Shown: positions 1 through 9,195 of the stretch, in pieces | Layout of the letters: each line of letters starts with the position of its first letter | How positions within the stretch are numbered: position 1 is the first letter of the stretch | Origin: Mycolicibacterium sp. ND9-15 | GTDB taxonomy: Bacteria > Actinomycetota > Actinomycetes > Mycobacteriales > Mycobacteriaceae | Reading direction: 5' to 3' | Assembly (NCBI RefSeq): GCF_035918395.1 | Contig: NZ_CP142362.1 | Span: 1,525,501 to 1,589,500, forward strand | Length of the DNA stretch: 64,000 nucleotides | The notes under the pieces: model-generated | What the model saw: the letters and a program-made list of their open reading frames with translations, nothing else | What the model was told of the DNA's origin: nothing | Database searches by the model: none | Program-made: the position numbers and the translations under genes

Positions 1-146
1 ACGGGCGGGCCGTCGCCGGGACCCTCGTCGACGTAGTGCATGCGCAGCGGTCCGGTGTCGCTTGCGGTGACGTCGACGTAGTGGGGCGCGAACGGGTACC
101 CCGCGAGGTTCTCGAAGCGGTCGTCGGGTGTACGCAGAACGTCCAT
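1..146 (-). CDS. dhmA: haloalkane dehalogenase, N-terminal part (runs off the left edge)
   Basis: Only the first 48 codons are inside the window. The protein starts [20 protein letters not shown] and continues with [12 protein letters not shown], which I recognise as the N-terminus of mycobacterial haloalkane dehalogenases of the DhmA type. These are alpha/beta-hydrolases that cleave carbon-halogen bonds by water. An AGGAG ribosome-binding site sits about nine bases before the ATG. The nucleophile and the rest of the active site lie outside the window, so activity cannot be judged. The nearby sseB-like gene fits the arrangement I recall around Rv2296/Rv2291 in M. tuberculosis. Confidence 0.8.
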   Translation of the reverse strand, partial: MDVLRTPDDRFENLAGYPFAPHYVDVTASDTGPLRMHYVDEGPGDGPP

Positions 147-316
147 GGTGTGCTCCTATCCGTCTGCAGCCTATGCCGTCGATTCCCCCGATCGGAGGAC
201 ATGCGGTTCATCCGGTTCATCCTCCGGTCGGCCGACATACAACAACGTTGCGGCGCAGCACTCTTGGGTCATCGCCGGAACTCACCGGCCACAAAGACGA
301 GCCGAGGACATTCAGC

Positions 317-556
317 ATGAACACCAACACCATTGGCCGGGTTGCCCGCTTCGTCGCGCTGTCCGCCGTCTCCGGCGGAATCCTCGCAGGAGCCCTCGGG
401 TTCGCCGGCGCCGCCAGCGCCGGGACCTATACCCCGGACGACACCCCGCGGCCCGGCATCATCGGGACACCGAACACCATTGCGCACCCTCCGCAGGTTC
501 GCTACCGCCACGGCGTCCTTTATTTGGAACAGGTTCAGCCGAGCTACCACCGCTGA
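317..556 (+). CDS. small secreted protein of unknown function
   Basis: A 79-residue protein with a clear Sec signal peptide: a basic/polar start (MNTNTIGRVARF), a hydrophobic core, and an ASA-like cleavage site at about residues 35-37, before GTYTPDDTPRP. The mature part is only about 42 residues, proline-rich, without cysteines or a domain I recognise. I chose the internal ATG because it starts exactly at a signal peptide; longer in-frame extensions are not signal-like. It converges on sseB, with a terminator hairpin between. Short exported proteins of this kind are common in mycobacteria and mostly unstudied. Confidence 0.7.
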   Translation: MNTNTIGRVARFVALSAVSGGILAGALGFAGAASAGTYTPDDTPRPGIIGTPNTIAHPPQVRYRHGVLYLEQVQPSYHR

Positions 557-580
557 CCACCCCAGGCGCTTGCCTCCACA

Positions 581-615
581 GAGGCCCTCCCGGGCGGCGT
601 ACCCGGGGGGGCCTC
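581..615. terminator. bidirectional terminator hairpin between convergent genes
   Basis: GAGGCCCTCCCGGG, a 7-base loop, then CCCGGGGGGGCCTC form a 14-bp stem with one G-T pair. It lies exactly between the stop of the small secreted protein and the stop of the sseB-like gene. It has no T-tract, as is usual for mycobacterial terminators, so the function is inferred from position and stem strength. Confidence 0.6.
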
Positions 616-616
616 C

Positions 617-1471
617 TCATGTCGAGAGGTTTTCGGGCCCGCGCGCCACCGGGCGCGACGGGTCCGAACTCCATTCGGACCAGGAGCCGGGATACAGCGC
701 CGCATCCACCCCCGTCGCGGCCAGGCCGGCGATCGTCACCGCCGCGGTGACACCCGAACCGCAGTAGACCGCCACGGCGCCGGCCCCCACGTCCTCGAAC
801 ACCCGCGCCAGATCGCCGTCGGATAGCAGGGTGCCGTCGTCGGCCAGCAGGCTGGTGCTCGGCACGTTGACCGCGCCGGGAATGTGGCCGGCGACTGGGT
901 CGACCGGTTCGACGTCGCCGCGGAACCGTTCAGGTGCCCGCGCGTCGATGAGTCCGCCCCATCCGAGTACCGCGTCGGCGGTGACCGTGCGCCGGGCTCC
1001 GGCGTACAGATCGTGATGAGACACGGTCACGTCGCCGGGTTCGCATGCGACGGCGCCGGTTTCCAGCGCGCCGCCCGCGGCCGTCCACGCCGCCAGCCCG
1101 CCATCAAGGATGCGGACATCGTCGATTCCGGCCGCGGTCAGCACCCACCACGCGCGCGCGGAACCGGCGCGGTTCCAGTCGTCGTACACCACCACCGGCA
1201 CCCCGGTTCGCACACCCCACCGGCGCGCGGTGTCCTGAAGCGCCGCCCCGGACGGAAGCGGATGCCGACCGCGGCCGTCGACGGTGTGATCACTCAGCTC
1301 GTCCTCCAGCGACACGTATACCGCGCCGGGCAGATGGCCCCGTTCGTAGGAGGCACGGCCGTCCGGTTCGGCGAGCTGCCAGCGCACGTCTAGCAGCGTC
1401 ACCGGCTCGCCCGCATCGAGTCGCCGCGCCAGCTCCGCGGCGGTGATCAGCACCGTGTCACGCGCGCTCAT
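617..1471 (-). CDS. sseB: tandem-rhodanese thiosulfate sulfurtransferase
   Basis: The 284-residue protein has two rhodanese domains. The N-terminal one (about residues 5-130, with LLDVRWQL and GHLPGAVYV) is a structural repeat. The C-terminal one (about 160-275) carries the catalytic cysteine C237 in the loop CGSGVTA. The family moves sulfane sulfur from thiosulfate or mercaptopyruvate to an acceptor such as cyanide or a thiol. Length and position near a haloalkane dehalogenase match mycobacterial SseB as I remember it. It lies 3 bases after the HD-domain gene and is very probably co-transcribed with it. The physiological acceptor is unknown. Confidence 0.85.
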   Translation of the reverse strand: MSARDTVLITAAELARRLDAGEPVTLLDVRWQLAEPDGRASYERGHLPGAVYVSLEDELSDHTVDGRGRHPLPSGAALQDTARRWGVRTGVPVVVYDDWNRAGSARAWWVLTAAGIDDVRILDGGLAAWTAAGGALETGAVACEPGDVTVSHHDLYAGARRTVTADAVLGWGGLIDARAPERFRGDVEPVDPVAGHIPGAVNVPSTSLLADDGTLLSDGDLARVFEDVGAGAVAVYCGSGVTAAVTIAGLAATGVDAALYPGSWSEWSSDPSRPVARGPENLST

Positions 1472-1474
1472 ATC

Positions 1475-2095
1475 TCAGACGGTAGCGGCGACCGGCGGGC
1501 CGATCTCCTCGGCCAGCGTCTCGACGACGCGGTACAGTTCGTCGACCACCCAGCTGTCGCTTCGGCGCCGGTACACCTCCAGCAGCGAGCGGTAGTACCA
1601 CAGATGCTCGTGCGGATCGTCGGTGTTGAAGCGCTGCCACACCGGCGGCCCGAAGCGGCGCAGGTCGCGCAGGATGGCTCGGGCGTTGTCGAGCTTGTCG
1701 GCCAGCGACACGCGAATCGTGCTGTCGGAGGCCGTGTTCAGGTGCGCGATGTAATTCTCCTTGCGCGCGCGCCACGGCGGTTTGGGCGTGATCACGGTGT
1801 CACTGCACTCCTCGACGATGGCCGCGACGTCGGGCCCGAAACGCTCCTCGATCCGGGCCAGCGTCGCGTCGCCGCCCTGGTCTTCGGCCGCGTCGTGCAG
1901 CAGCGCCGCGATGGCCTCGGTCTCGGTACCGCCGGCCTCGATCACCAGCCCGGCCACCGACAGCAGGTGACCGATGTAGGGCACGTCGCTGGCCTTGCGG
2001 GTCTGGGTGCCGTGCAGGTCGGCGGCGTAACCGAGCGCCTCGTGGAACTTCGGGCCCAGGCGGGGCGATGCCGTTGGGGATGCCGTTTCGCTCAC
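1475..2095 (-). CDS. HD-domain phosphohydrolase related to RelA/SpoT hydrolase domains
   Basis: A 206-residue single-domain protein. The metal-binding HD pair is in ALLHDAAED (H67-D68), with an upstream conserved H in YIGHLLSVAG. A downstream SLADKLDNARAI segment (about 130-141) is characteristic of the (p)ppGpp hydrolase half of RelA/SpoT and of stand-alone small alarmone hydrolases. Likely reactions are hydrolysis of (p)ppGpp or another nucleotide phosphate; the substrate cannot be read from sequence. It starts with GTG behind GGGAGC and is followed after 3 bases by the rhodanese gene, suggesting an operon. Confidence 0.8.
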   Translation of the reverse strand: MSETASPTASPRLGPKFHEALGYAADLHGTQTRKASDVPYIGHLLSVAGLVIEAGGTETEAIAALLHDAAEDQGGDATLARIEERFGPDVAAIVEECSDTVITPKPPWRARKENYIAHLNTASDSTIRVSLADKLDNARAILRDLRRFGPPVWQRFNTDDPHEHLWYYRSLLEVYRRRSDSWVVDELYRVVETLAEEIGPPVAATV

Positions 2096-2109
2096 TCGTG
2101 CTCCCTTAC

Positions 2110-2595
2110 TCAGGCCGACGGCGGTGGTGGATCGAGCATCACGGCCCGGTCACCGTTCCATTGATACCGCGCGCTGTGCACCGCCGCGGGCATACAGGCA
2201 TTGCACTCGCCGGGAACCTTGTAGGTGAGCACAACGGTGTCGCCGGTGCTGGCCGCGGCGTCCAGCGACGTGAAGCCGTACGCCTTCGAGGTGCCCGTTC
2301 CGAGGTACTCACCGCGATGGAACAGCAGCGCCTGCACCGGCGAACTGCCGGTGCCGCCTTCGGTCGTCACCAGGATCGTCGACAGCTCGGCGCACGCGTC
2401 GTAGTTGCTGTCGACGGGTGTGCTGTCCCATTTGGCGCCGGTGAGCGGCTCGAACGGCAACTGCGCGAGGGCGAGACGTAACGCGTCGGCCTGGTCCGGC
2501 CCGCACGACGGCTGAGCTGACGCGCTCGGTGGCGCGATCATCGACATACAGACCACAGCCATGCCGGTTACCGTCGCGGCCATCCATCGAATCAC
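2110..2595 (-). CDS. exported LppP/LprE-family protein
   Basis: A protein of about 161 residues with a signal peptide (VIRWMAATVTGMAVVCMSM, then an ASA cleavage site) and a mature domain with paired cysteines (SCGPDQADAL, YDACAEL, GECNAC). It resembles the mycobacterial LppP/LprE lipoprotein family. No canonical lipobox cysteine follows directly after the signal peptide, so this copy may be secreted rather than lipidated. I chose the GTG at 2595, preceded by a purine-rich GGGAGGGAAG stretch; a TTG 33 bases upstream is the alternative. The gene diverges from recC across about 70 bases. Function of the family is unknown. Confidence 0.7.
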   Translation of the reverse strand: MIRWMAATVTGMAVVCMSMIAPPSASAQPSCGPDQADALRLALAQLPFEPLTGAKWDSTPVDSNYDACAELSTILVTTEGGTGSSPVQALLFHRGEYLGTGTSKAYGFTSLDAAASTGDTVVLTYKVPGECNACMPAAVHSARYQWNGDRAVMLDPPPPSA

Positions 2596-2668
2596 TGATC
2601 TTGGCTTCCCTCCCCGGCGGGCCGACAAACGTCGCCCATGTCGGAGCCACCTCCTATGGTTGGCTGCA

Positions 2669-5600
2669 ATGGCGCTTCACTTACATCGGGCTGAACGCAC
2701 CGACCTGCTCGCTGACGGACTCGGTGCCCTGCTTTCCGACCCGCTGCCCGACCCGTTCGCCGAGGAACTGGTCATCGTCCCCGCCAAGGGTGTCGAACGT
2801 TGGCTGAGCCAGCGGCTGAGCCACGTCCTCGGCCGCGGGACCGGTGACGACGGTGTCTGCGCCGGAATCTCCTTCCGCAACCCGCGCTCGCTGATCGCCG
2901 AATTGTTGGAACTGAACACCGACACCTGGTCCCCCGACGCGATGGTGTGGCCGCTGATGGAGGTCATCGACGCCACCTGCGCCGAGGGCTGGTGCCGACC
3001 GTTGGCGGTCCACCTCGGCCATTTCGAAACCGGCGACGAGAAGGAGCTGAGGCAGGGCCGGCGCTACGCCGTCGCCCGCCGGCTCGCCGGGCTGTTCGCC
3101 TCCTACGCCCGCCAACGCCCGCAACTGCTGGTCGACTGGGAGCACGGTATCGCCGGTGACATCCCCTCCGACCTCGCCTGGCAGCCACCGCTGTGGCGTG
3201 CGCTCATCGAGCGCGTCGACGCCGACACTCCGCACGTCCGCCACACCAAAACCCTTGTCAGGCTTCAGGAATCGCCCACGGAGCTGCCAGAGCGACTTTC
3301 GCTGTTCGGCCACACCCGGCTGCAGAGCACCGAGATCGAACTGCTCGACGCGCTTTCCACCCATCATGACCTGCATCTGTGGCTGCCCCACCCCAGCGAC
3401 GACCTGTGGCGGCACCTCAAAGGCACGCACGGCCAGATCCCGCGTCGCGAGGACACCACCCACCGCCGAGTCGGCCATCCCCTGCTCGCCACGCTCGGCC
3501 GCGATCTTCGCGAACTGCAGCGCGGCCTGCCCGGCGACCCGCAGACCGACGAGTACCTGGGCGGTGACGACCGGCCGGACACCCTGCTCGGCTGGCTGCA
3601 ATCCGACATCACGGCCAACGCGATTCGGCGAGAAGGGCGGGTGCACACCGCCGCCGACCGCTCGGTGCAGGTGCACAGCTGTCACGGTCCCGCCCGCCAG
3701 GTCGACGTGCTCCGTGAGGTTCTACTCGGACTACTCGCCGACGACGAGACGCTCGAACCGCGCGACATCCTCGTCATGTGCCCGGACATCGAGACCTACG
3801 CCCCGCTGATCGTGGCCGGGTTCGGGCTCGGCGACATGATCAAAGGCGTCCACCCGGCGCACCAGTTGCGGGTGCGTCTGGCCGACCGCTCGCTCGTGCA
3901 GACCAACCCGCTGCTGGGTGTCGCGGCCCAACTGCTGGCGCTGGCCGGGGGCCGGGCCACCTCGAGCGAGGTGCTCAACCTCGCGCAGGCCGCGCCGGTG
4001 CGGGCCCGCTTCGGCTTCACCGACGACAACCTGGAGGACATCGCCCGCTGGGTGCGCCAGGCCAACATCCGCTGGGGTTTCGACACCGACCACCGCAAAC
4101 CCTACGGCGTCGACTTCGTCCAGAACACCTGGCGCTTCGGGATCGACCGGGTACTGGCCGGGGTGGCCATGTCGGATGACTCCCACGCCTGGATCGACAC
4201 CACGCTCCCACTCGACGACGTGAGCAGTAACCGGGTCGACCTGGCCGGCCAACTCGCCGAGTATGTCGACCGCCTGAGCCGCGCGGTCCAATCCCTCACC
4301 GGGGCAAGACCGCTCGAGCAGTGGCTGCGGTCGCTGACGGAGAGCATCGGCCTATTGACCCGCGTCGGCGACGACGACGTATGGCAGACCGCCCAACTCG
4401 AGCGGGAGTTCGCCGATGTGCTCACCGCCGCGGCCGCCCGCACGAACACCGTGATGCGGCTGCCCGATGTGCGCGCGCTGCTCGACCGCCACCTCGCCGG
4501 CCGCCCGACCCGGGCCAACTTCCGCACCGGCACGCTGACGGTGTGCACGATGGTGCCGATGCGCTCGGTTCCGCACCGCGTCGTGTGCCTGGTCGGTCTC
4601 GACGACGGGGTGTTCCCCCGGCTGGGGGTGGTCGACGGCGACGACGCGCTCGCCCGCGCACCGATGACCGGGGAGCGCGACATCCGTTCCGAGGACCGGC
4701 AATTGCTTCTCGACGCCATCGGTGCGGCCACCGAGACACTGGTGATCACCTACACCGGCGCCGACGAGTACTCCGGTCAGGAGCGGCCACCCGCCGTCCC
4801 CCTCGCCGAGCTCCTCGACACCCTCGACCGCACGACCGAGCACAGGGTCCGCGACACGCTCCTGGTCAAGCATCCGCTGCAGCCGTTCGACACCCGCAAC
4901 GTCGTGCCCGCCGAGCTGGTCCCCGGCGTGCCGTTCAGCTTCGACTCCACGGTCGAGCGCGCGGCGCGCACCCGCGCCGGTGAGCGCGCGACGCGGCCGA
5001 AGTTCGTCTCCGGGCCGTTGCCCTCCCCCCCGGCCGACGACGTCGTGCTCGCCGACCTCGTCACGTTCTTCAAAGACCCCGTGAAGGGCTTCTTCCGCGC
5101 CCTGGACTACACGCTGCCGTGGGAGGTCGACGGGGTCGAGGACGCGATGCCCGTCGACATCAATGCGCTCGAGGAGTGGACGGTCGGCGAACGCATGCTG
5201 CAAGACATGTTGCGCGGCATGGATGCCGACCAGGCTCGCCACACCGAGTGGCGGCGAGGCACCCTGCCGCCCGGGAATCTCGGCTGGCGCAAGGCCAACG
5301 AGATCTGCGAGCAGGCCGCGCTCATCGCCGAGGCCGCCCGGCCGTACCGCAGTGCCGACCCGGCGGCGATCGACATCGACGTCGAGATCGGCGGAGGCCG
5401 ACGGGTCACCGGCACCGTCACGCCGGTCTACGACGATCGGCTCGTCTCGGTCACCTACTCCAAACTCGACGGCCGTCATCTGCTGCAGCCGTGGATTCTG
5501 TTGCTGGCGTTGCTGGCTCATGACCCTGACCGCGCGTGGAAGGCGACCGGCATCGGGCGCCCCAAACGCGGCACCACTCCGCGGGTGGAGGTCATGGGCC

Positions 5601-5908
5601 GGCCGCAGGAATCCGCGACCGAGTTGCTCGCCGACCTGGTCGCGATGTACGACCAGGGCCGGCGCGAACCGCTGCCGCTACCGGTGAAGACCTCGTTCGC
5701 GTGGGCCGACGCGGTACACGGTCACCGCGATCCCGAGTATGCGGCGCGCTACAAATGGCATCCTGACCGCTACCCCGGCGAGGACGTCGAGAAGGCTTAT
5801 GAGCGCGCGTTCGGCGAGGGCGCATGGCTGTCGCATCTCGTCGAACGCGGCCTCGACACGTACGCCTGTCGGTTGTGGCTGCCCATGCTGCGGGCGCTGG
5901 AGACGTGA
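2669..5908 (+). CDS. recC: RecBCD exonuclease V subunit RecC
   Basis: The 1079-residue protein starts MALHLHRAERTDLLADGL, typical of mycobacterial RecC, and has the family's length. RecC is the helicase-dead scaffold that splits the duplex and recognises regulatory sequences as DNA is fed to RecB and RecD. The later part contains the vestigial helicase/nuclease-like region (for example LVTFFKDPVKGFFRALDY). The ATG at 2669 is chosen over an upstream in-frame start because it matches the family N-terminus. Its stop overlaps the recB start by one base. In mycobacteria RecBCD is reported to act in single-strand annealing, while AdnAB handles end resection for recombination. Confidence 0.95.
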   Translation: MALHLHRAERTDLLADGLGALLSDPLPDPFAEELVIVPAKGVERWLSQRLSHVLGRGTGDDGVCAGISFRNPRSLIAELLELNTDTWSPDAMVWPLMEVIDATCAEGWCRPLAVHLGHFETGDEKELRQGRRYAVARRLAGLFASYARQRPQLLVDWEHGIAGDIPSDLAWQPPLWRALIERVDADTPHVRHTKTLVRLQESPTELPERLSLFGHTRLQSTEIELLDALSTHHDLHLWLPHPSDDLWRHLKGTHGQIPRREDTTHRRVGHPLLATLGRDLRELQRGLPGDPQTDEYLGGDDRPDTLLGWLQSDITANAIRREGRVHTAADRSVQVHSCHGPARQVDVLREVLLGLLADDETLEPRDILVMCPDIETYAPLIVAGFGLGDMIKGVHPAHQLRVRLADRSLVQTNPLLGVAAQLLALAGGRATSSEVLNLAQAAPVRARFGFTDDNLEDIARWVRQANIRWGFDTDHRKPYGVDFVQNTWRFGIDRVLAGVAMSDDSHAWIDTTLPLDDVSSNRVDLAGQLAEYVDRLSRAVQSLTGARPLEQWLRSLTESIGLLTRVGDDDVWQTAQLEREFADVLTAAAARTNTVMRLPDVRALLDRHLAGRPTRANFRTGTLTVCTMVPMRSVPHRVVCLVGLDDGVFPRLGVVDGDDALARAPMTGERDIRSEDRQLLLDAIGAATETLVITYTGADEYSGQERPPAVPLAELLDTLDRTTEHRVRDTLLVKHPLQPFDTRNVVPAELVPGVPFSFDSTVERAARTRAGERATRPKFVSGPLPSPPADDVVLADLVTFFKDPVKGFFRALDYTLPWEVDGVEDAMPVDINALEEWTVGERMLQDMLRGMDADQARHTEWRRGTLPPGNLGWRKANEICEQAALIAEAARPYRSADPAAIDIDVEIGGGRRVTGTVTPVYDDRLVSVTYSKLDGRHLLQPWILLLALLAHDPDRAWKATGIGRPKRGTTPRVEVMGRPQESATELLADLVAMYDQGRREPLPLPVKTSFAWADAVHGHRDPEYAARYKWHPDRYPGEDVEKAYERAFGEGAWLSHLVERGLDTYACRLWLPMLRALET

Positions 5909-8900
5909 TGGAACCCTTCGACCTGTTGGGCGACCTGCCCGCCGAGCGCTCGACCACCGTGCTGGAGGCCAGCGCGGGCACCGGCAAGACCTTCGCGTTG
6001 GCCGGCCTTGTCACCCGCTATCTCGCCGAGGGCGTGGCCACGCTCGACCAGATGCTGCTGATCACGTTCAGCCGCGCGGCCACCCAGGAACTGCGCGACC
6101 GGGTGAGGCGCCAGATCGTCGAGGCGGTAGAGGCTTTCGACGAGCCCGCGTGGGCCGGCGACAACCAGATCATCGGGCACCTCCTCGACGGCACCACCGA
6201 TCAACTCGCCGACCGGCGGCGCAACCTCCGCGACGCATTGGCGGCCTTCGACGCCGCGACGATCGCCACCACACACCAGTTCTGCCAACTGGTCCTCAAA
6301 TCGCTGGGGGTGGCTGGCGACACGGACTCCGGCGTCACGCTGGTCGAAAGCCTCGAAGAACTGGTCACCGAGATCGTCGACGACCTCTACCTGCACCACT
6401 TCGGCCGGGAGCGCGACAACCCGCTGTTGAGCTATCCCGACGCGTTGCGACTGGCCAAGGAGGTCGTCGAGCACCCCGCCACCGAGCTGAGGCCTCAGCA
6501 CCCCGAGCCGGGCTCGCGCGCCGATGTCTGCGTCCGGTTCGCGAAAGACGTTCTGGCCGAATTGGATAAACGGAAACGCCACCGGGGCGTTCTTGGCTAC
6601 GACGACCTGCTCGGCCGGCTGGCCGACGCACTGGAGGCCGACGACTCCGCCGCGCAGCTGCGCATGCACCAGCGCTGGCCGATCGTGATGGTCGACGAGT
6701 TCCAGGACACCGACCCCGTGCAATGGCGGGTGATCGACCGCGCGTTCACCAAACGCTCGACGCTGATCCTGATCGGCGATCCCAAACAGGCCATCTACGC
6801 GTTCCGCGGCGGCGACATCGTCACCTACCTCAGCGCCGCCGAGACCGCCGACGTGCAGATGACTCTGGACACGAACTGGCGCAGCGACGAAGCACTGGTG
6901 AACCGTCTACAGGCGGTGCTGCGCGGCGCCCAACTGGGCCATCCGCGCATCGTCGTGCACGACGTCGTCGCCAAGCACCGAGGTTCGCGGCTGCGCGGCG
7001 CTCCGTGCGGCGACCCGTTCCGGCTGCGGGTGGTACGCCGGGAGACATTGGGCCGCAGCGGTAGTCGCGGCATCCCCATCGGCGAGCTGCGGAGTCATAT
7101 CCCGCGCGACCTGGCCGCCGACATCGGTGCCCTGCTCGACTCCGGCGCGACTTTCGACGGTGCGCCGCTCCAAGCCGGTCACATCGCGGTGATCGTGGAG
7201 AAGCACCGCGACGCTCGGGCCTGCTACCGGGCGCTATGCGAGGCGGGCATCCCCGCGGTCTACACCGGCGACTCCGACGTCTTCGCCTCCGACGCCGCCG
7301 CGGACTGGCTGGCCCTGCTCGAGGCGTTCGAACAGCCGCACCGGCCCGGCATCGTGCGCGCGGCGGCCGCGACGATGTTCTTCGGCGAGACCGCCGAATC
7401 CCTCGTCGAGGGCGGCGACAAGTTGACCGACCGCATCGCGGAGACGTTGCGGGAGTGGGCAGCTCACGCCCGGGAACGCGGTGTCGCGGCGATCTTCGAG
7501 GCCGCGCAACTCGCCGGCATGGCCGACCGGGTGCTGTCCTGGCAGAACGGCGAGCGGCAGATGACCGACCTCGCCCACATGACCCAGCTGTTGCAGCAGG
7601 CCGCGCACCGCGAGCACTTCACATTGCCCGCGCTGCGGGACTGGTTACGCGCGCAGCGCGACGAGCGAAGCGGCACCCCGGAACGTTTCCGCCGCCTCGA
7701 CAACGACGCTGCCGCCGTTGCGGTGATGACGGTGTTCGTCGCCAAGGGCCTGCAGTTCCCGGTCGTCTACCTGCCGTTCGCGTTCAACCGCAATGTCTGG
7801 GAACCCGAGCTCGTGCTGTACCACGAGGGCGACACCAGGTGTCTGCACGTCGGCGGCGTCGACAGCCCCGACTTCCATGCGGTGTCGAAGGTGGGGCGCG
7901 AGGAGGACGCCAGCGACGACAGCCGCCTGATGTATGTCGCGATGACCAGAGCGCAGTCGCAGCTGGTCGCGTGGTGGGCGCCGTCTCGTGACGAACCCAA
8001 CGGCGGCCTGTCGCGGCTGCTTCGCGGTCGGCGGCCCGGCGAGGCGATGGTTCCGGATGCCGTTGTGCCCGCGAAGGTTTCCGATGACGACGCGATGACA
8101 CGCCTCAAGGAATGGGAGGCCGTCGGCGGCCCGGCGATCGAGGAGTCGGTGCCGCGTGATGTTCCCGAGCGTCCGGCGCAGCCGGCGCCCACCGGGTTCG
8201 CGGCCCGGCACTTCCACCGTCCGATCGACTCGGCGTGGCGCCGGACCTCATACAGCGGGCTCATCCGCGCGGTCGAGACGGCACCGGTCAGCAGTGAACC
8301 CGAAGTCGTCGAACTGGACGACGAGGTCGCCGAAATCCCGGTGACGACGACGGCAGCCGATGCCGACGTTCCGTCGCCCATGGCGGAGTTGCCGAGCGGC
8401 GCCAAGTTCGGCACGCTGGTGCACGCGGTGCTCGAGACGGCCGATCCGTTCGCCGCCGATCTCGCCGCCGAGTTGGAGACACAGATCCGCGACCACTCGG
8501 CGTGGTGGCCGGTCGACGTATCTGCCGAGGAGTTGGCAGCGGCGATGGTGCCGATGCACGACACCCCGCTCGGACCGCTGGCCGACGGCAGGACGCTTCG
8601 GCAGATCGGGCTGTCGGACCGGATGCGGGAGATGGACTTCGAATTCCCGTTGGCCGGTGGTGATCTGCGTGCGCCGGCGCCCGACATCAGGCTGGCCCAC
8701 GTCGGTGAACTCCTGCGGCAGCACCTGTCGGCCGACGACCCACTGAGCTCGTATGCGGAGCGGTTGACGGGTCCCGGCCTGGGCGCGCAGTCGCTGAAGG
8801 GATACCTGTCCGGATCGGTGGACGCGGTGCTGCGCATCGGGCAGCGGTACGTCGTGGTGGACTACAAGACCAACTGGCTCGGCGATCCCAATCGGCCGTT

Positions 8901-9195
8901 GACGGCGGCCGATTACTCGCAACCGCGCCTGGCCGAGGCGATGCTGCATTCGGACTATCCGCTGCAGGCCCTGCTGTACAGCGTTGTGCTGCACCGGTTC
9001 CTCCGGTGGCGGTTGCCGGGATACGCACCCGGGCAGCAACTCGGTGGCGTGCTGTATCTGTTCTTGCGCGGGATGTGCGGGCCGGACACCCCGGTGCAGG
9101 ACGGCCACCCGGCCGGGGTGTTCAGTTGGGCGCCCCCGGCGGCGCTGATCACCGCGCTGTCGGACCTGCTCGATACGGGCAGCGTGGCGGCGTGA
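5908..9195 (+). CDS. recB: RecBCD helicase-nuclease subunit RecB
   Basis: A 1095-residue UvrD-type (SF1A) helicase fused to a RecB nuclease domain. Walker A is ASAGTGKT at about residues 21-28, motif II is DEFQDTD at about 263, and the C-terminal nuclease core has the GSVDAVLRI aspartate and DYKTNW at about 985. It translocates 3' to 5' and provides the only nuclease site of the complex. The ATG overlaps the recC stop (TGATG) and the TGA overlaps the GTG of recD, so the three genes are translationally coupled. All expected motifs are intact. Confidence 0.95.
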   Translation: MEPFDLLGDLPAERSTTVLEASAGTGKTFALAGLVTRYLAEGVATLDQMLLITFSRAATQELRDRVRRQIVEAVEAFDEPAWAGDNQIIGHLLDGTTDQLADRRRNLRDALAAFDAATIATTHQFCQLVLKSLGVAGDTDSGVTLVESLEELVTEIVDDLYLHHFGRERDNPLLSYPDALRLAKEVVEHPATELRPQHPEPGSRADVCVRFAKDVLAELDKRKRHRGVLGYDDLLGRLADALEADDSAAQLRMHQRWPIVMVDEFQDTDPVQWRVIDRAFTKRSTLILIGDPKQAIYAFRGGDIVTYLSAAETADVQMTLDTNWRSDEALVNRLQAVLRGAQLGHPRIVVHDVVAKHRGSRLRGAPCGDPFRLRVVRRETLGRSGSRGIPIGELRSHIPRDLAADIGALLDSGATFDGAPLQAGHIAVIVEKHRDARACYRALCEAGIPAVYTGDSDVFASDAAADWLALLEAFEQPHRPGIVRAAAATMFFGETAESLVEGGDKLTDRIAETLREWAAHARERGVAAIFEAAQLAGMADRVLSWQNGERQMTDLAHMTQLLQQAAHREHFTLPALRDWLRAQRDERSGTPERFRRLDNDAAAVAVMTVFVAKGLQFPVVYLPFAFNRNVWEPELVLYHEGDTRCLHVGGVDSPDFHAVSKVGREEDASDDSRLMYVAMTRAQSQLVAWWAPSRDEPNGGLSRLLRGRRPGEAMVPDAVVPAKVSDDDAMTRLKEWEAVGGPAIEESVPRDVPERPAQPAPTGFAARHFHRPIDSAWRRTSYSGLIRAVETAPVSSEPEVVELDDEVAEIPVTTTAADADVPSPMAELPSGAKFGTLVHAVLETADPFAADLAAELETQIRDHSAWWPVDVSAEELAAAMVPMHDTPLGPLADGRTLRQIGLSDRMREMDFEFPLAGGDLRAPAPDIRLAHVGELLRQHLSADDPLSSYAERLTGPGLGAQSLKGYLSGSVDAVLRIGQRYVVVDYKTNWLGDPNRPLTAADYSQPRLAEAMLHSDYPLQALLYSVVLHRFLRWRLPGYAPGQQLGGVLYLFLRGMCGPDTPVQDGHPAGVFSWAPPAALITALSDLLDTGSVAA